Assembly (NCBI GenBank): GCA_963772165.1
Contig: CAVYWA010000022.1
Span: forward strand, 1 to 64,000
Reading direction: 5' to 3'
Length of the DNA stretch: 64,000 nucleotides
Source of the DNA: JAGVPT01 sp963772165
GTDB taxonomy: Bacteria; Bacteroidota; Ignavibacteria; UBA10030; UBA8401
The notes beneath the pieces were generated by a model, which searched no databases, was not told the origin of the DNA, and saw only the letters and a program-made list of their open reading frames with translations. Numbering within the stretch: the stretch's first letter is position 1; the number at the start of each line of letters is the position of its first letter. The position numbers were made by a program, and so were the translations under genes. Shown here one piece after another: positions 17,499 to 27,526 of this stretch.

Positions 17499-18368
17499 CT
17501 ATGAGTCCTTGAGCACGATCGGGTATTCCATTAAAAATTTCTCAGTTGCTGTCTGCCAGTGATTTATCGTAACGCCAAGGTCTCTTTGCAAAGCAGCATT
17601 AGACATTGGGGAAAAAAGCGGACGTTGAGCAACGCTCGGGAATGTAGCCATCGGAACAGGAATAATAATTGTCTGCGGAGAGAGCAAACGGACAACATAC
17701 CTTCCCCATTCATACCGAGAGGCATAATCCGAACTCGTGAGATGGTACAACCCTTTCAACCCTTTTTCTAACGAGAGCAATGACAGAGAAACCAAATCCA
17801 ACGTGCTCGTAGGCACTGAAACCTCATCGCAGCTTAATTTCAGAACAGGATTTTTCTGTGCCCATTGCTTCATCTTATAGATAAAATTTTGAGTGCCGCT
17901 GCCGAAGACCCAGCTGGTTCTAAAAAGAAGGTATGAGCCGCCGTACTTCTGCACCGCCTCTTCGCCCGCCAGCTTGCTTTTCCCGTATACGTTTAACGGG
18001 TTGGGAGTATCGTGTTCAGTGTACCGATCATCTTTCTTTCCGTCAAACACATAATCCGAACTATAATGGATGAAGAAGATACCATGGTGCGCACAAAGTT
18101 TGGCGATGTGTTCAACCGCCGTACCATTAATTAAATACGCCCTCTCCGGTTGTTGTTCGGCTTGATCCACGGCATTGTACGCCGCGCAGTTGATGATGAT
18201 CGTCGGGGCTAAAGATTCGACATACCGGGCAAGTTTATCGAAGCTCGTGATGTCGCATTCCTTCTCTTCGGGAGCAATAACTTTCTCTCCCCGGGCTGCA
18301 AGTTCTTTCTTGAACTGCATGCCCAATTGGCCGTTTGCACCGAGGATAAGGAACGTTCGATTACTCAT
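17499..18368 (-). CDS. rfbD: dTDP-4-dehydrorhamnose reductase
   Basis: Last step of dTDP-L-rhamnose synthesis, NAD(P)H-dependent reduction of dTDP-4-keto-rhamnose. GANGQLG is at 10-16, SSDYVFDG at 103-110, and catalytic Tyr128xxxLys132 (YGKSK) follows NPLNV. The 289-residue length is normal. It lies next to the 3,5-epimerase rfbC. The first two pathway genes (rfbA, rfbB) are not in the window. Confidence 0.95.
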   Translation of the reverse strand: MSNRTFLILGANGQLGMQFKKELAARGEKVIAPEEKECDITSFDKLARYVESLAPTIIINCAAYNAVDQAEQQPERAYLINGTAVEHIAKLCAHHGIFFIHYSSDYVFDGKKDDRYTEHDTPNPLNVYGKSKLAGEEAVQKYGGSYLLFRTSWVFGSGTQNFIYKMKQWAQKNPVLKLSCDEVSVPTSTLDLVSLSLLSLEKGLKGLYHLTSSDYASRYEWGRYVVRLLSPQTIIIPVPMATFPSVAQRPLFSPMSNAALQRDLGVTINHWQTATEKFLMEYPIVLKDS

Positions 18369-18536
18369 AATATCATGGATTTATGAAACAATATGTAACC
18401 GCGAACACATTTGCCATTTTTTTCCCCTCCCGAAGAAAGGCTCGTGTCTGAAAAAGAAAAAGCCATGAACCATTGGCACCGCGCAATGGATTCGGTGTTA
18501 ACGAAAGCAGTTGCTTTTCACCCGTAAGTACATTAG

Positions 18537-19089
18537 TCAGGTGTAGGTAAAATCACCCCCCAGATTTTTAAGAAGAGTCCCTTGTTGATCTTTCTTTGAT
18601 ACAATCGGTTGTTCTACTTTCCAATCAATGTGCAAGTCTGGATCGTTGTAGAGGAGTGTTCTCTCTGAGTCTTTATTATAATACTCGAGTACACTTATAG
18701 CTAAAAATAGCCTCATCGGATAAGACGCAGAACCCATGCGCGAAACCGATGGGAATATAGAGCTGATTCTTATTTTCATCGGAGAGTTCAACAGAAACGT
18801 GTTTACCGAAAAAAGGCGAGCCCTGCCGCAGATCGACGGCAATATCCAGAACCCGGCCAAGGAGAACCTGGCAGAGTTTTCCTTGGGCATAGCTCCCGAC
18901 CTGATAGTGCAAACCGCGAATGGTATGACGAACCGAACGGGAAATGTTATCCTGAACGAAAGAAGCGGCTTTTATACTTTGAAGATATTTTTCTTCCTGG
19001 TACGATTCAAAAAAATACCCCCGGTCGTCGGAAAACACTAACGGCTGAACGACGATGATTCCCGGAATGTCGGCAGTGATAACTTTCAT
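18537..19089 (-). CDS. rfbC: dTDP-4-dehydrorhamnose 3,5-epimerase, frameshifted
   Basis: Cupin-fold epimerase acting just before RfbD. The first 137 residues carry GLHYQ, DIAVDLR and the IPIGFAHGFCVLS motif. They are followed after FSYKCT by a shifted frame reading EYYNKDSERTLLYNDPDLHI, the normal family continuation. A single extra C at about 18690 (or loss of two bases) accounts for the break. The remainder runs to a stop at 18537, giving a protein of normal length for the family. Confidence 0.93.
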
Positions 19090-19195
19090 AAGCGTGTGAG
19101 TATGTCACCCAATTGAGAAATGGGAAAGAAGAATATTTTCCAATTACGTTTGAGAGCGAACACTGGCGGCCCTAAGACATAATGCTACTTATCGC

Positions 19196-20284
19196 TTACA
19201 AACTTTCCAAGATGTCGATATATTGACGAGCGATATCATCCCAGTTGTAGTATTTCGCTACGATTTCTCTCGTTGCTATCCTTTGGCTCTCGATCCTGCT
19301 TTGATTTTCAAGATAATACGCTAATGTTGAACGAAAATCTTCACCGTCGCCAGTTTTGAAGGTTGCACAGGTGTTCTTTAACACCTCACGATTTTCTTCC
19401 AGATCGCTGACCAAGGCAAATCCGTTGATGACCATAGCGCTCAAAAGTGAAGGCGATGTTCCTTCCAGAAAAGAGCAAGAGACATAGAACAATGAATCGT
19501 GCAACAGAGATTCGTACTCGTTTCCATAAAGAAATCCTGTAAAAATTATTCGTTTGTCCTGCGTGCTTCTCAAGTATGCGTCATACTCCTTATCGATTTC
19601 ATTGCCTCCGACAATAACAAGTTTGACGTCCGTTCGCACCTTCTCAAAATTCTGAATAAGGAAATCGATCCCCTTTTCCTTAACAAATCTTCCAACAAAA
19701 ATAATGAACTTTCTCTCCTCCAAGCCAAAGCGGGACAGCGGCGCGGATGAATATTGAAAGACGCTGTTTGCACCATAAGGAATATACACCGGTGTTTTCC
19801 CGTACTGTTCACGGTACCGTTGACAAAGAAGTTCGTTATCGACAACGAAAGAAGCAGAAAAACGAACGGCGAAACCCTTACTCATTTTGAGGAACCACCG
19901 TGCGATTGTTCCCCACTTTTCCCTTTCCCAATCCGCCCCATCTACGACCGAAATAACAGGAATTGAAAACACTTTGTAAACGGGCAAGAAAACCGAATTC
20001 CCCACGCCGTACATGATAACGGCATCAACGCCTGAAAAAAGAGAAAAAATAACGGACAAGAAAGTGTGTGTAATGGTGTCAAGGTGTTTCGATTTGATTG
20101 AGGGCAGATAGAAAAGTCTCACACCGTTATAGGTTTGCAGCTTGGTTTTGAAATAATTGCTTCTGCAATAAACGAGCGTTTCAATCCCGTTTTGTACAAA
20201 CCGGACGGCCGTCTCTTGGACGCTCGTTTCGAAGCCGCTGTAGGATGCAGGGATCCCCCGTGAACCGACAATTGCTATTTTCAT
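19196..20284 (-). CDS. Glycosyltransferase with DUF1972 N-terminal domain (rhamnosyltransferase-like)
   Basis: GT-B glycosyltransferase of about 362 residues. The start MKIAIVGSRGIPASYSGFET is the signature of DUF1972 proteins, many annotated as rhamnosyltransferases, and it fits the adjacent dTDP-rhamnose genes. The C-terminal half has the family 4 pattern KFIIFVGRFVKEKGIDFLI and a SFLEGTSPSLLSAM donor-site segment. I choose the ATG at 20284 over the GTG at 20299, which overlaps the preceding stop. Acceptor and linkage are unknown. Confidence 0.88.
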   Translation of the reverse strand: MKIAIVGSRGIPASYSGFETSVQETAVRFVQNGIETLVYCRSNYFKTKLQTYNGVRLFYLPSIKSKHLDTITHTFLSVIFSLFSGVDAVIMYGVGNSVFLPVYKVFSIPVISVVDGADWEREKWGTIARWFLKMSKGFAVRFSASFVVDNELLCQRYREQYGKTPVYIPYGANSVFQYSSAPLSRFGLEERKFIIFVGRFVKEKGIDFLIQNFEKVRTDVKLVIVGGNEIDKEYDAYLRSTQDKRIIFTGFLYGNEYESLLHDSLFYVSCSFLEGTSPSLLSAMVINGFALVSDLEENREVLKNTCATFKTGDGEDFRSTLAYYLENQSRIESQRIATREIVAKYYNWDDIARQYIDILESL

Positions 20285-20295
20285 TGGGAGCACAA

Positions 20296-21192
20296 TCACA
20301 GATAATGATGATAATAATTCTCAACATATTCACGCAGTGCAATTTGCCAACTGCGCATTGTATTCAATCCCCTTAAACTAAGTTTCCGGTTTAAAAGGCG
20401 TTCCGATGGGGGGCGTGCCGCAAAATATTCTTTTTTAAAGTACTCAGATGTCACGGGTGTAATTTTCACTGAGGCGGTTAAATCGAGAATCGAGAGCAGT
20501 TCCTTTGCCACCTCAAAGCGGCTTGTTTCGCCATCACACACCATATTATACAGTCCCCAATATTCCTTCTCCAAAATCATTCGGACATTTTTTGCAAAAT
20601 CATGAGTATACGTTGGAGTTCCATCTTTATCATTCACGATGAAGAGCTCTTTGTCGCCCTGTTTAATTTTCTTCATGATTTTGTTGACAAACTTCTTGTC
20701 CTTTTTAGGCCCCCCTCCCATCATCCAACCGGCGCGACAAATCAGATGCCGGCGAACATTCTCTTGGACAAAAACTTCGCCTGCGTACTTCGATCTCGCA
20801 TAATGACCCAGCGGATTCGGGTCATCCCAGTCGTCATACAATGATTTCTTCCCGTCAAAAATGCCAGCAGTACTTATATATAAAAGCGGGATTTTAACCT
20901 CGTTGACAATGTGGACCGCATTTTCTACTGCTAGGGTATTGGTCGTATATGTCTCATCGGGATGAAGTTCACAATATTCCAGGTCTGTGAGCGCCCCAAG
21001 ATGAAATAGGATATCCGGTTTGAAATCTTTGATTTCTTTTCGGTAGGATTCAAAGTCTCTAAAGTCCAGATAACTTAACCAGTCTTCATTGACATCGATA
21101 TCAGTACATTTGAGTGTACTTGTTTCGCAGAATTGTTTGAAAAAGGCCTCTCCCAACATCCCGCCACAGCCGGCAATATATATTCTTTTCAT
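20296..21192 (-). CDS. SDR-family sugar-nucleotide reductase/epimerase (RfbD-like)
   Basis: Extended SDR of about 298 residues beginning MKRIYIAGCGGMLGEAF, a GxGGxLG nucleotide-binding loop. STAGIFDGKK matches the SS.YVFDG block of RfbD-type reductases, and YARSKYAGE supplies YxxxK. I place the start at 21192, four bases after the stop of the preceding glycosyltransferase, rather than at 21246 inside that gene. It may make another dTDP-deoxysugar or act on a nearby keto-sugar. The substrate is not identifiable. Confidence 0.85.
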   Translation of the reverse strand: MKRIYIAGCGGMLGEAFFKQFCETSTLKCTDIDVNEDWLSYLDFRDFESYRKEIKDFKPDILFHLGALTDLEYCELHPDETYTTNTLAVENAVHIVNEVKIPLLYISTAGIFDGKKSLYDDWDDPNPLGHYARSKYAGEVFVQENVRRHLICRAGWMMGGGPKKDKKFVNKIMKKIKQGDKELFIVNDKDGTPTYTHDFAKNVRMILEKEYWGLYNMVCDGETSRFEVAKELLSILDLTASVKITPVTSEYFKKEYFAARPPSERLLNRKLSLRGLNTMRSWQIALREYVENYYHHYL

Positions 21193-21196
21193 AAGA

Positions 21197-22372
21197 TCAT
21201 CCAAGGTCGTTTGTCTGATGTACATTTTTTTGATGCAGCGAATCAACCGAATCTCTTAGCACTTCATAATATTTACGAGAACTCATAGACCAATCAAACT
21301 GCGCCGCTCTGTTGAGTCCCTTTTCTACTAATTGTTCCTGCATTTCAATTGAATTGATGATCATACGTATCATTTGGGCAACTTCGTCGATATCCGTCGG
21401 ATCAACAAGCACCGCAGCATCTCCGGCCACTTCTGGAATGGATGACTTGGACGATGCAAGCACCGGACAACCGCATGCCATAGCCTCTAATACCGGAAGA
21501 CCGAACCCTTCATACAGTGAGAGAAAACAGAACAATGAAGCACCGGAATAGAAGAAGGGCAGACTGTGATCTTCGACAAATCCTAATATTCTAATATCTT
21601 CCTTGTAATCACAATTCTCGATGATTTGTTGAATAAATTTATAGTTATGACCCGGTCTGCCAATGATCACAAGTTTTTTATCTGTCGTTTTTTCTTTTTT
21701 GAGCCTTATATAAGCGCTCAATAATGTAAACAGGTTTTTGCCCGGATGGTCAACAGTCCCTACGTAAAGCAAATATGTTTTGGGGGCTAATGCATATTTG
21801 TCAAGAAAAAGGAGAACTTCATCTTTCTTTCTTGCGAAAAAAATGTGCGCATCGTAGCTGCACAACGCAACGGTAATTTTTTGGGGATCGACGCGAAGAA
21901 ACTTTACAATATCGCCTTTCGACGATTCGGAAATAGTAATAATTCCATCGCTTTTGCGTGCCATAAGAGGAACGATCGCACGTCTGTACAACACTCTCAG
22001 TTTGCTAAATTTTGCAGGAACATTATATTCGATGAGGTCATGGATAACAACAATCGCCGGGATGACCTTCCAGGTCAACAGTGAAAAATTCGGAATAAGA
22101 CAGCAATCACATTTGTGTTTTTTAAGATGGTACTGAAAAAAAAACTGATGCCAAAGGATGTTGAAAATAGGGGAAGTACAGGAAATCTTATATGCAACAA
22201 GTTTAACGTTTTCCGGCCACTCTATGTCAAGGAAGTCGTTTTGGTCATAATTCGTAAACAAGTAAAATATATCGGTTGGATGAGCTTTGGCCATTTGGAC
22301 CAAGATATTTTCAATAGTCCTTCCTATTCCAGTTTTCCTCACTCCAATATATCCGCTGATGCCAATGCGCAT
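21197..22372 (-). CDS. Glycosyltransferase family 4 protein
   Basis: A 391-residue GT-B enzyme. The N-terminus MRIGISGYIGVRKTGIGRTIEN is a glycine-rich acceptor-domain loop. The C-terminal domain has YLLYVGTVDHPGKNLFTLLSAY, GRPGHNYKF and SLYEGFGLPVLEAMACGCPV, the E(x7)E donor-binding pattern of family 4. It probably adds one sugar of the O-unit in the cytoplasm. Donor and acceptor are unknown. It is tightly followed by the SDR gene. Confidence 0.9.
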   Translation of the reverse strand: MRIGISGYIGVRKTGIGRTIENILVQMAKAHPTDIFYLFTNYDQNDFLDIEWPENVKLVAYKISCTSPIFNILWHQFFFQYHLKKHKCDCCLIPNFSLLTWKVIPAIVVIHDLIEYNVPAKFSKLRVLYRRAIVPLMARKSDGIITISESSKGDIVKFLRVDPQKITVALCSYDAHIFFARKKDEVLLFLDKYALAPKTYLLYVGTVDHPGKNLFTLLSAYIRLKKEKTTDKKLVIIGRPGHNYKFIQQIIENCDYKEDIRILGFVEDHSLPFFYSGASLFCFLSLYEGFGLPVLEAMACGCPVLASSKSSIPEVAGDAAVLVDPTDIDEVAQMIRMIINSIEMQEQLVEKGLNRAAQFDWSMSSRKYYEVLRDSVDSLHQKNVHQTNDLG

Positions 22373-22681
22373 GCTACTCCAATTATACGACTCATTAAAA
22401 AATACTAACGGTTCACGGTGAACAACTCCACACCTTCTCTGCTCGAATAATCGTCCCGAAGCACTGCACTCTGTTTACCACTTTGGGCATCCTCTGGTTC
22501 ATGAGCGAAGTGGTTATGCTGCTGTTGACAGTCATGTCAACGCAAGCAAAGCTGCAAAATGTCCCCCCTTCAATTTGGGAATCCTTTCAGCTAAACCGGT
22601 TATGCTTCATCCTACCAAAGGAAACAATGCGGCATCTCGGTCACACACATGCGATGCATGGGCGTTTCATGGCAACGGTTT
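22373..22681. other. 309-base gap without a gene
   Basis: I found no coding frame with recognisable features on either strand, no array, and no clear terminator. It separates the glycosyltransferase gene from a small transporter gene on the same strand. Confidence 0.5.
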
Positions 22682-23041
22682 TCAAAATTTTATATTTATC
22701 AATAAAATTCCGGCCAAACAAAGAACAATGCCAATGAGCTGCGTCGCCGTAAAAGATTCCTTCAAAACGAAATAGCTCCCTAATCCTGAGACGACAAAGA
22801 ACAAGGAGGTTGCCGTTGGAAACGCGACATTCAATTTATACTTTGAGAGAATAAACATCCAAAGAAGAAATCCGCACGCATATAAACCGAAGCCCGCAAT
22901 AAATTCTCGCTGCAAAATAATGCCCAGCACATTCACCGGTTTCAACGCTTTATGACTCATGGCAATTTTCAAAATAACCAGCCCCGACCCGCTGCAGAGC
23001 GCATAACCCAAAAAGAGAATAATAGTCGATAAGTCCTTCAT
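22682..23041 (-). CDS. EamA/SMR-like small membrane transporter (ArnE/F-like)
   Basis: A 119-residue protein with four hydrophobic helices. The last pair (FPTATSLFFVVSGLGSYFVLKE and LIGIVLCLAGILLINIKF) matches the small multidrug resistance/EamA half-repeat layout. Proteins of this size near lipid-linked sugar genes often act as undecaprenyl-sugar flippase subunits, as ArnE and ArnF do. That role is inferred from size and position next to polyprenyl-sugar enzymes; drug efflux is an alternative. Confidence 0.75.
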   Translation of the reverse strand: MKDLSTIILFLGYALCSGSGLVILKIAMSHKALKPVNVLGIILQREFIAGFGLYACGFLLWMFILSKYKLNVAFPTATSLFFVVSGLGSYFVLKESFTATQLIGIVLCLAGILLINIKF

Positions 23042-23105
23042 TTCTGTCGCATTCCTGCTTGTTGATAGAATGGCTCTGTTGCTGTACGTTGACTCTGCGT
23101 CAGTT

Positions 23106-24414
23106 TCATTTGAGATAAATAATTTTCCTCGTTTCTACGAACGAAGACGTCCGAAGACTGTAAAAATACATTCCACTGCTCAATCCTGTTGCATCATAGC
23201 GAACGGAGTGCACCCCCTCCCCCTGAGTGGGCAGGTTGATTCTTTTCACTTCCTGGCCAAGCGAGTTATATATTGTTATGGTTACGTCATCGGCGGCTGG
23301 GAGTTTAAACGAGATAATCGTCGATGAGTTGAACGGATTGGGATAATTTTGGTACAGGTACATCTTCCGGCAGGGACTGATAGTTACCAGAACTCGAATC
23401 ATAACTGGTGGTCGTCAACCAATTTTGCAGTTTCTTGAAACTGACTTCCTGGTGAAGAATGTACCCGTTTATCGAGCCCCACCACAATTCCAACGTGTCC
23501 CCGATAAAAAGCGCCGTCACGCGGTACCAAAGCCCTTTCTTCAATAACGGCTTCTGATAGTATGTAAACATCGTTCCTGATGTATCCAGGGACTTTGCCA
23601 GCCATATATACCCCCCCCACCATTCAGCGCCATTGTGCAGAGCCCCATCAGTAAAGAAATAATAATGATCATCCTTCGGATTTTTAACCACATCGTAATG
23701 CCAAGCATTAACACTATCAGTGTTGCCGATAAAATCAAAATATGTTGTATCCAACACTCTAAAATGATCGTCTACGGTAAATTTTACAAACCCCCAGTTT
23801 TCAGTATACGTTTGTCCGAGACGTGCATAGAGATAATATTTTTTTGCGCTGTCTTCAACTGTCACGACGGGACAAATCAATTCAATGTTGTTTCCCTTAT
23901 AATTAAATTTCTTGATAATATTTCTCGTGTCTGCCCCATACTTATGGGACCCCCAATCCACCCCGTTCCCGCTTTGCTTGATGCTGGTGAGTAATCCTAT
24001 CCTCGCTTTATACGCCATATAAAGCGTGTCTTTGACCGGGTTATAGAAAAGCTGAGTGTCGGCATTATAGTCTCCGGGCAAACCTGAAGGCCCAACAATC
24101 GGATTCGATAAACCAGTGGTATCCCAGTATATTCCATCGTTGCTATAGGCGATGCACGGATTTTCAAATGTCGGATCCGATATCTTGTTGGGCGTCCACG
24201 CCATCCAATATTTCGCGTGATACTTCCCCCATCCATTGGGAAAGTAGACAACAGAAGGATGCCAATTGCCTACTGTCGAATCTTTACCGAAATAAGGGTT
24301 ATTGACGACAATTCTAAGGGAATCATTGAGGAAATAAGTCTGTGCGACCGCTGACCGGATAGCAACGCATCCGGCTAAGAGCAGGAGAAATAATCGAAAA
24401 GAGGCTCTAGACAT
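23106..24414 (-). CDS. Secreted propeller-like (glycosidase-like) protein with T9SS sorting domain, frameshifted
   Basis: Signal peptide MSRASFRLFLLLLAGCVAIRSAVAQ (start at 24414, with an alternative at 24438). The body has repeated segments such as HPSVVYFPNGWGKYHAKYWMAW, NPCIAYSNDGIYWDTT and YVVYMAYKAR-like strands, resembling five-bladed propeller glycosidases, but no catalytic residues can be assigned. The body frame ends at 23305. A shifted frame from about 23360 to 23106 encodes YLYQNYPNPFNSSTIISFKL and GMYFYSL, a T9SS type A sorting domain. The two pieces are one gene with one indel at about 23360. Confidence 0.8.
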
Positions 24415-24471
24415 TCGGATTCTCACGATCAACGTCAATTGAATGCAGCTCGAAAGAAATCATAGGCTACC

Positions 24472-25413
24472 TTACAGTATTTTATCGATGATGTATGGAG
24501 GTCTGTTTTTAATTTCATTGAACATAATAACGAAGTATTCAAAAAAGATGGCAAGAAGAAGAATGACAAATCCGTTCAGGAACGAGACGGTCGCAATAAT
24601 CGAAGCCCAGCCAGAGATCGATCCCACGAGGAGTGTTTTTATGATAGAGTACAAACCGTACGCAAAGCTTACCATTGAAAGACAAAGACCTATCGACGTC
24701 ACCAGTTTCAAAGGCATGGCTGAGAAGTTAACAAAACTCTTTACAGATAAGTGAAAAAGATCTTTCATGCGATATTTACTTTCCCCGGCAAATCTTTTTC
24801 CCGCCTTGTATTCCAGGAACTTTTTCCTGAACCCGATCGAAAGGAGAATTCCTCTGTTGAAATAACTCTTTTCCCTAAACTCCCGTAAGACGGTTAGTAC
24901 CTTTTCATTCACGCCAAAGAAGTCCGAAACGCCGTCCGAAATCTCAATTCCCGTCATCTTTTTGAAGCAATAGTAATAAAGCTTGTTTACTATTGTTCTG
25001 GAAATTTTTTCATTTTCATTTGAGATGCGTTTCAAAAAGAGTATGTCGCACTCATCTTTTACGATGCTTGTGTAGATTTCCTCGATAATCTCGGGTGGAT
25101 GCTGCAAATCAGCATCCATGCAAATAGCAACCCGACCCCTGCAGTTATCGACTCCCGATTTTATTGCCAGATCGTGGCCACAATTCTGCGATAGTTTTAT
25201 CCCCCTCACATTTTTGTTCTGTTTGTGCAATCTCTTCAACAACACTCCCACGAACCGTCTCTCGCTCCCATCATCAACAAAGATAATTTCATATTTTATT
25301 CTGATTCTTTTTCCCAGTCCGTCGGTGAGACGTTCGTATAATTCCGGCAAATTATGTTCTTCATTGAGACCGGGAAGGACAATAGAAAGGTCAACATTGT
25401 TTTTCAGATTCAT
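24472..25413 (-). CDS. Polyprenyl-phosphate glycosyltransferase, family 2 (ArnC/GtrB-like)
   Basis: A 313-residue GT2 enzyme. It has SIVLPGLNEEHNLPELYE at 10-27, EIIFVDDGS for the nucleotide site, CMDADLQHPPE with the DAD metal motif, and two C-terminal membrane helices at about 240-300. This is the layout of dolichol/undecaprenyl-phosphate sugar transferases such as GtrB and ArnC. It charges a polyprenyl phosphate with one sugar. The small transporter at 22682-23041 could flip the product and the decayed DUF2079 gene next door may once have used it, which is inference from gene order. Confidence 0.9.
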   Translation of the reverse strand: MNLKNNVDLSIVLPGLNEEHNLPELYERLTDGLGKRIRIKYEIIFVDDGSERRFVGVLLKRLHKQNKNVRGIKLSQNCGHDLAIKSGVDNCRGRVAICMDADLQHPPEIIEEIYTSIVKDECDILFLKRISNENEKISRTIVNKLYYYCFKKMTGIEISDGVSDFFGVNEKVLTVLREFREKSYFNRGILLSIGFRKKFLEYKAGKRFAGESKYRMKDLFHLSVKSFVNFSAMPLKLVTSIGLCLSMVSFAYGLYSIIKTLLVGSISGWASIIATVSFLNGFVILLLAIFFEYFVIMFNEIKNRPPYIIDKIL

Positions 25414-27163
25414 GGCCCTATTTCTATTTGAGTGAGGAGTAATTCCGTCTCCAGGACAAAAATTGTGTCTCTATATTTGTACGCTATGGTATACACTCGA
25501 TTATTCAACAACGAATCAACGATCTTGTCAGCATCTGATTTTGCGTCCCTGCTACGCCATAGTATACCAGAAAGAATGCGGGTTGAAAACAATATAATCA
25601 CTTTCCCTGATTACTTCCGGAAAGAAATAATACTGCTGCCTCTGAGCAAATGGGGGTCCCTAAATCATTCTGAACGCTCACAGACGCGTTTAAAGGAAAT
25701 TCTATCTGCCAGGTCAAATATGAAATGCGAGAATAGCTGGTTGAGAGATTCCAGAAGGTAATATTCTTTATTTTTCAAAAAATCAATCTGAAACGTTATA
25801 ATGATTCCTAAAGTTACAATGATTAACCAATAATGATTCTCCGAAAGCCAGAAAATAGACCTAACGTTTCCAGATTGGCAAACCCAACAATGCTGGCAAA
25901 ATACACGAAGGGAACGATTGAGCCGACATTATGAACATACACAGAAAACAGACCACTATCGCTCGCAAGCAGACTCACTGAGAAAGGGAACAGTAACAAT
26001 ATTAAAGCTCTCTTCGAGAAGAGAGGTAAGAAACAAAGCGGCGTCAGGATAACCATCACAAAGTACAACTTCTTGACGTCCAATACGAACTCTTAATAAC
26101 GGTCAACGGTTGGAAGAAAATTGTTTTGAGGGCTTCGCCTGAGGCCGCCTCCGTTCGGGACCAGCGCTGCATAGTTGCTCCAGCTATTGAAACCATGCCA
26201 AGCAGGGCCGCGGAAAAACGGCATCAAGAATTCGATCAAAAAAATGAAAGTATGCAATCGATATTACGGTAAAAAGCACTAACTCCTTGTTTTTTTTTCA
26301 AATTAGTAAGAATCATGTAAAGTCCGATTCCTGCAGTATAGAGCGGAATATTTTCCTTGATTAACAAGGCGACAAGAATCACGACCCAGAAAGAGCGACC
26401 ATCTCTCCGCTTTACCAAAAATAATAAGGCAAAAAGAATAAAAACGATGCACAATGGTTCAAAATGGAATTCAAAAAGATTGGCCCCGTGCAATGGAGCA
26501 TAAAGCAAATAGGAAATTGAGAATACAAGCGCAACGTTCCTGAGATTTAATGAAATGTAGTGCGATAAGGTACACCGGTATAGCCCCCACGGCCAGCCAG
26601 AGAGTCTGAACAACGAGGAGAAATATTTGTTGATTGAAAATCTTATATCCAAGCGCAAAGACAAGCAGTATGAAATTAGCGTGCCGGCCAAGAAAGTTGG
26701 GAGTGTCGATCGTGTTTTGAAAGAGATCCCCTCTGGAGGTATTCCATACTATTTGAGAAAATATGCCTAAATCCTGGATATGATAGTGCAGCTGGTAAAA
26801 TTTGTAAAGTGTTACTGTGATGAATACCGCGCTGTAGAGTGCAATAGAAATCAGCAGGAAAATTCCCGGGCTTTTAACTCTCAAGCCTCCGAGTCGGAGG
26901 TTTTTGTGATAAAGGGTTGGTACGAGCGCGATGTTCAGAGAGAGCAACCCTAACGTTATCCATAAGTATTTTACAAAACTCAGAGAACTGTCATCAACGG
27001 TTTGACTCGCTCTATGAACCGACACATAGTGATAGATGAAGGAATTCTCCGAGGATCCAAAAAGCCAGAATGAGGCTACAAGGAGTGCCGCGCTGGCACC
27101 GTAACAAATGACGAATAGTGCTTTCTTCCGATCGATCTTCATGCGGGGAGGTACTATTGTCAT
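25410..27163 (-). pseudogene. Decayed DUF2079 membrane protein gene
   Basis: The whole 1.75 kb has the length of one DUF2079 gene but is spread over several frames. The first (26471-27163) has many membrane helices and the family block FSQIVWNTSRGDLFQNTIDT..NFLGRHANFILL. A second (within 26236-26691) has YLLYAPLHGANLFEFHFEP and LLIKENIPLYTAGIGLY. A third (25823-26083) continues the membrane part. Near 25610-25730 another frame reads PLNASVSVQNDLGTPICSEA, the typical luminal block, and 25410-25601 supplies the C-terminus. At least four frame changes make this a pseudogene. Intact relatives are thought to be GT-C-like transferases. Confidence 0.8.
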
Positions 27164-27526
27164 CGGTCAGCAGGCATGGTAAGTGTGCGCTAGTCAGAAA
27201 AAATACGGCTATTCATTTGAAGATTCAGAAATCGAAAAGTGTTGAGATTTGATATCTGGACCAATTATCTCTGGCCCATTGCCGCCGTTTCGGTATTGCC
27301 TCGCAACGCATTTGTAAAACTGTATTTCATCATTTTCCGACTGCCGGTTCCGCATTGCTATCCATCAGCTCCTGCAAGGTATAAGTGGAAATAGCCCCAT
27401 TATGCCTGGCCATCTTTTGCAGCCCGATTTTTTTGACCACTCGATCCATTATTGTCCGGCTTTTTTCCATTCAGCAAAAATTCAGCCGCTACAATGCAGC
27501 ATCAACTACGAGCCCCCCGCAAGAGA
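27164..27526. other. 363-base gap with no convincing gene
   Basis: Short open stretches on the minus strand, such as one reading MKYSFTNALRGNTETAAMGQ, look protein-like but are interrupted and match no family I recognise. They may be remnants of a lost gene. Confidence 0.4.
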
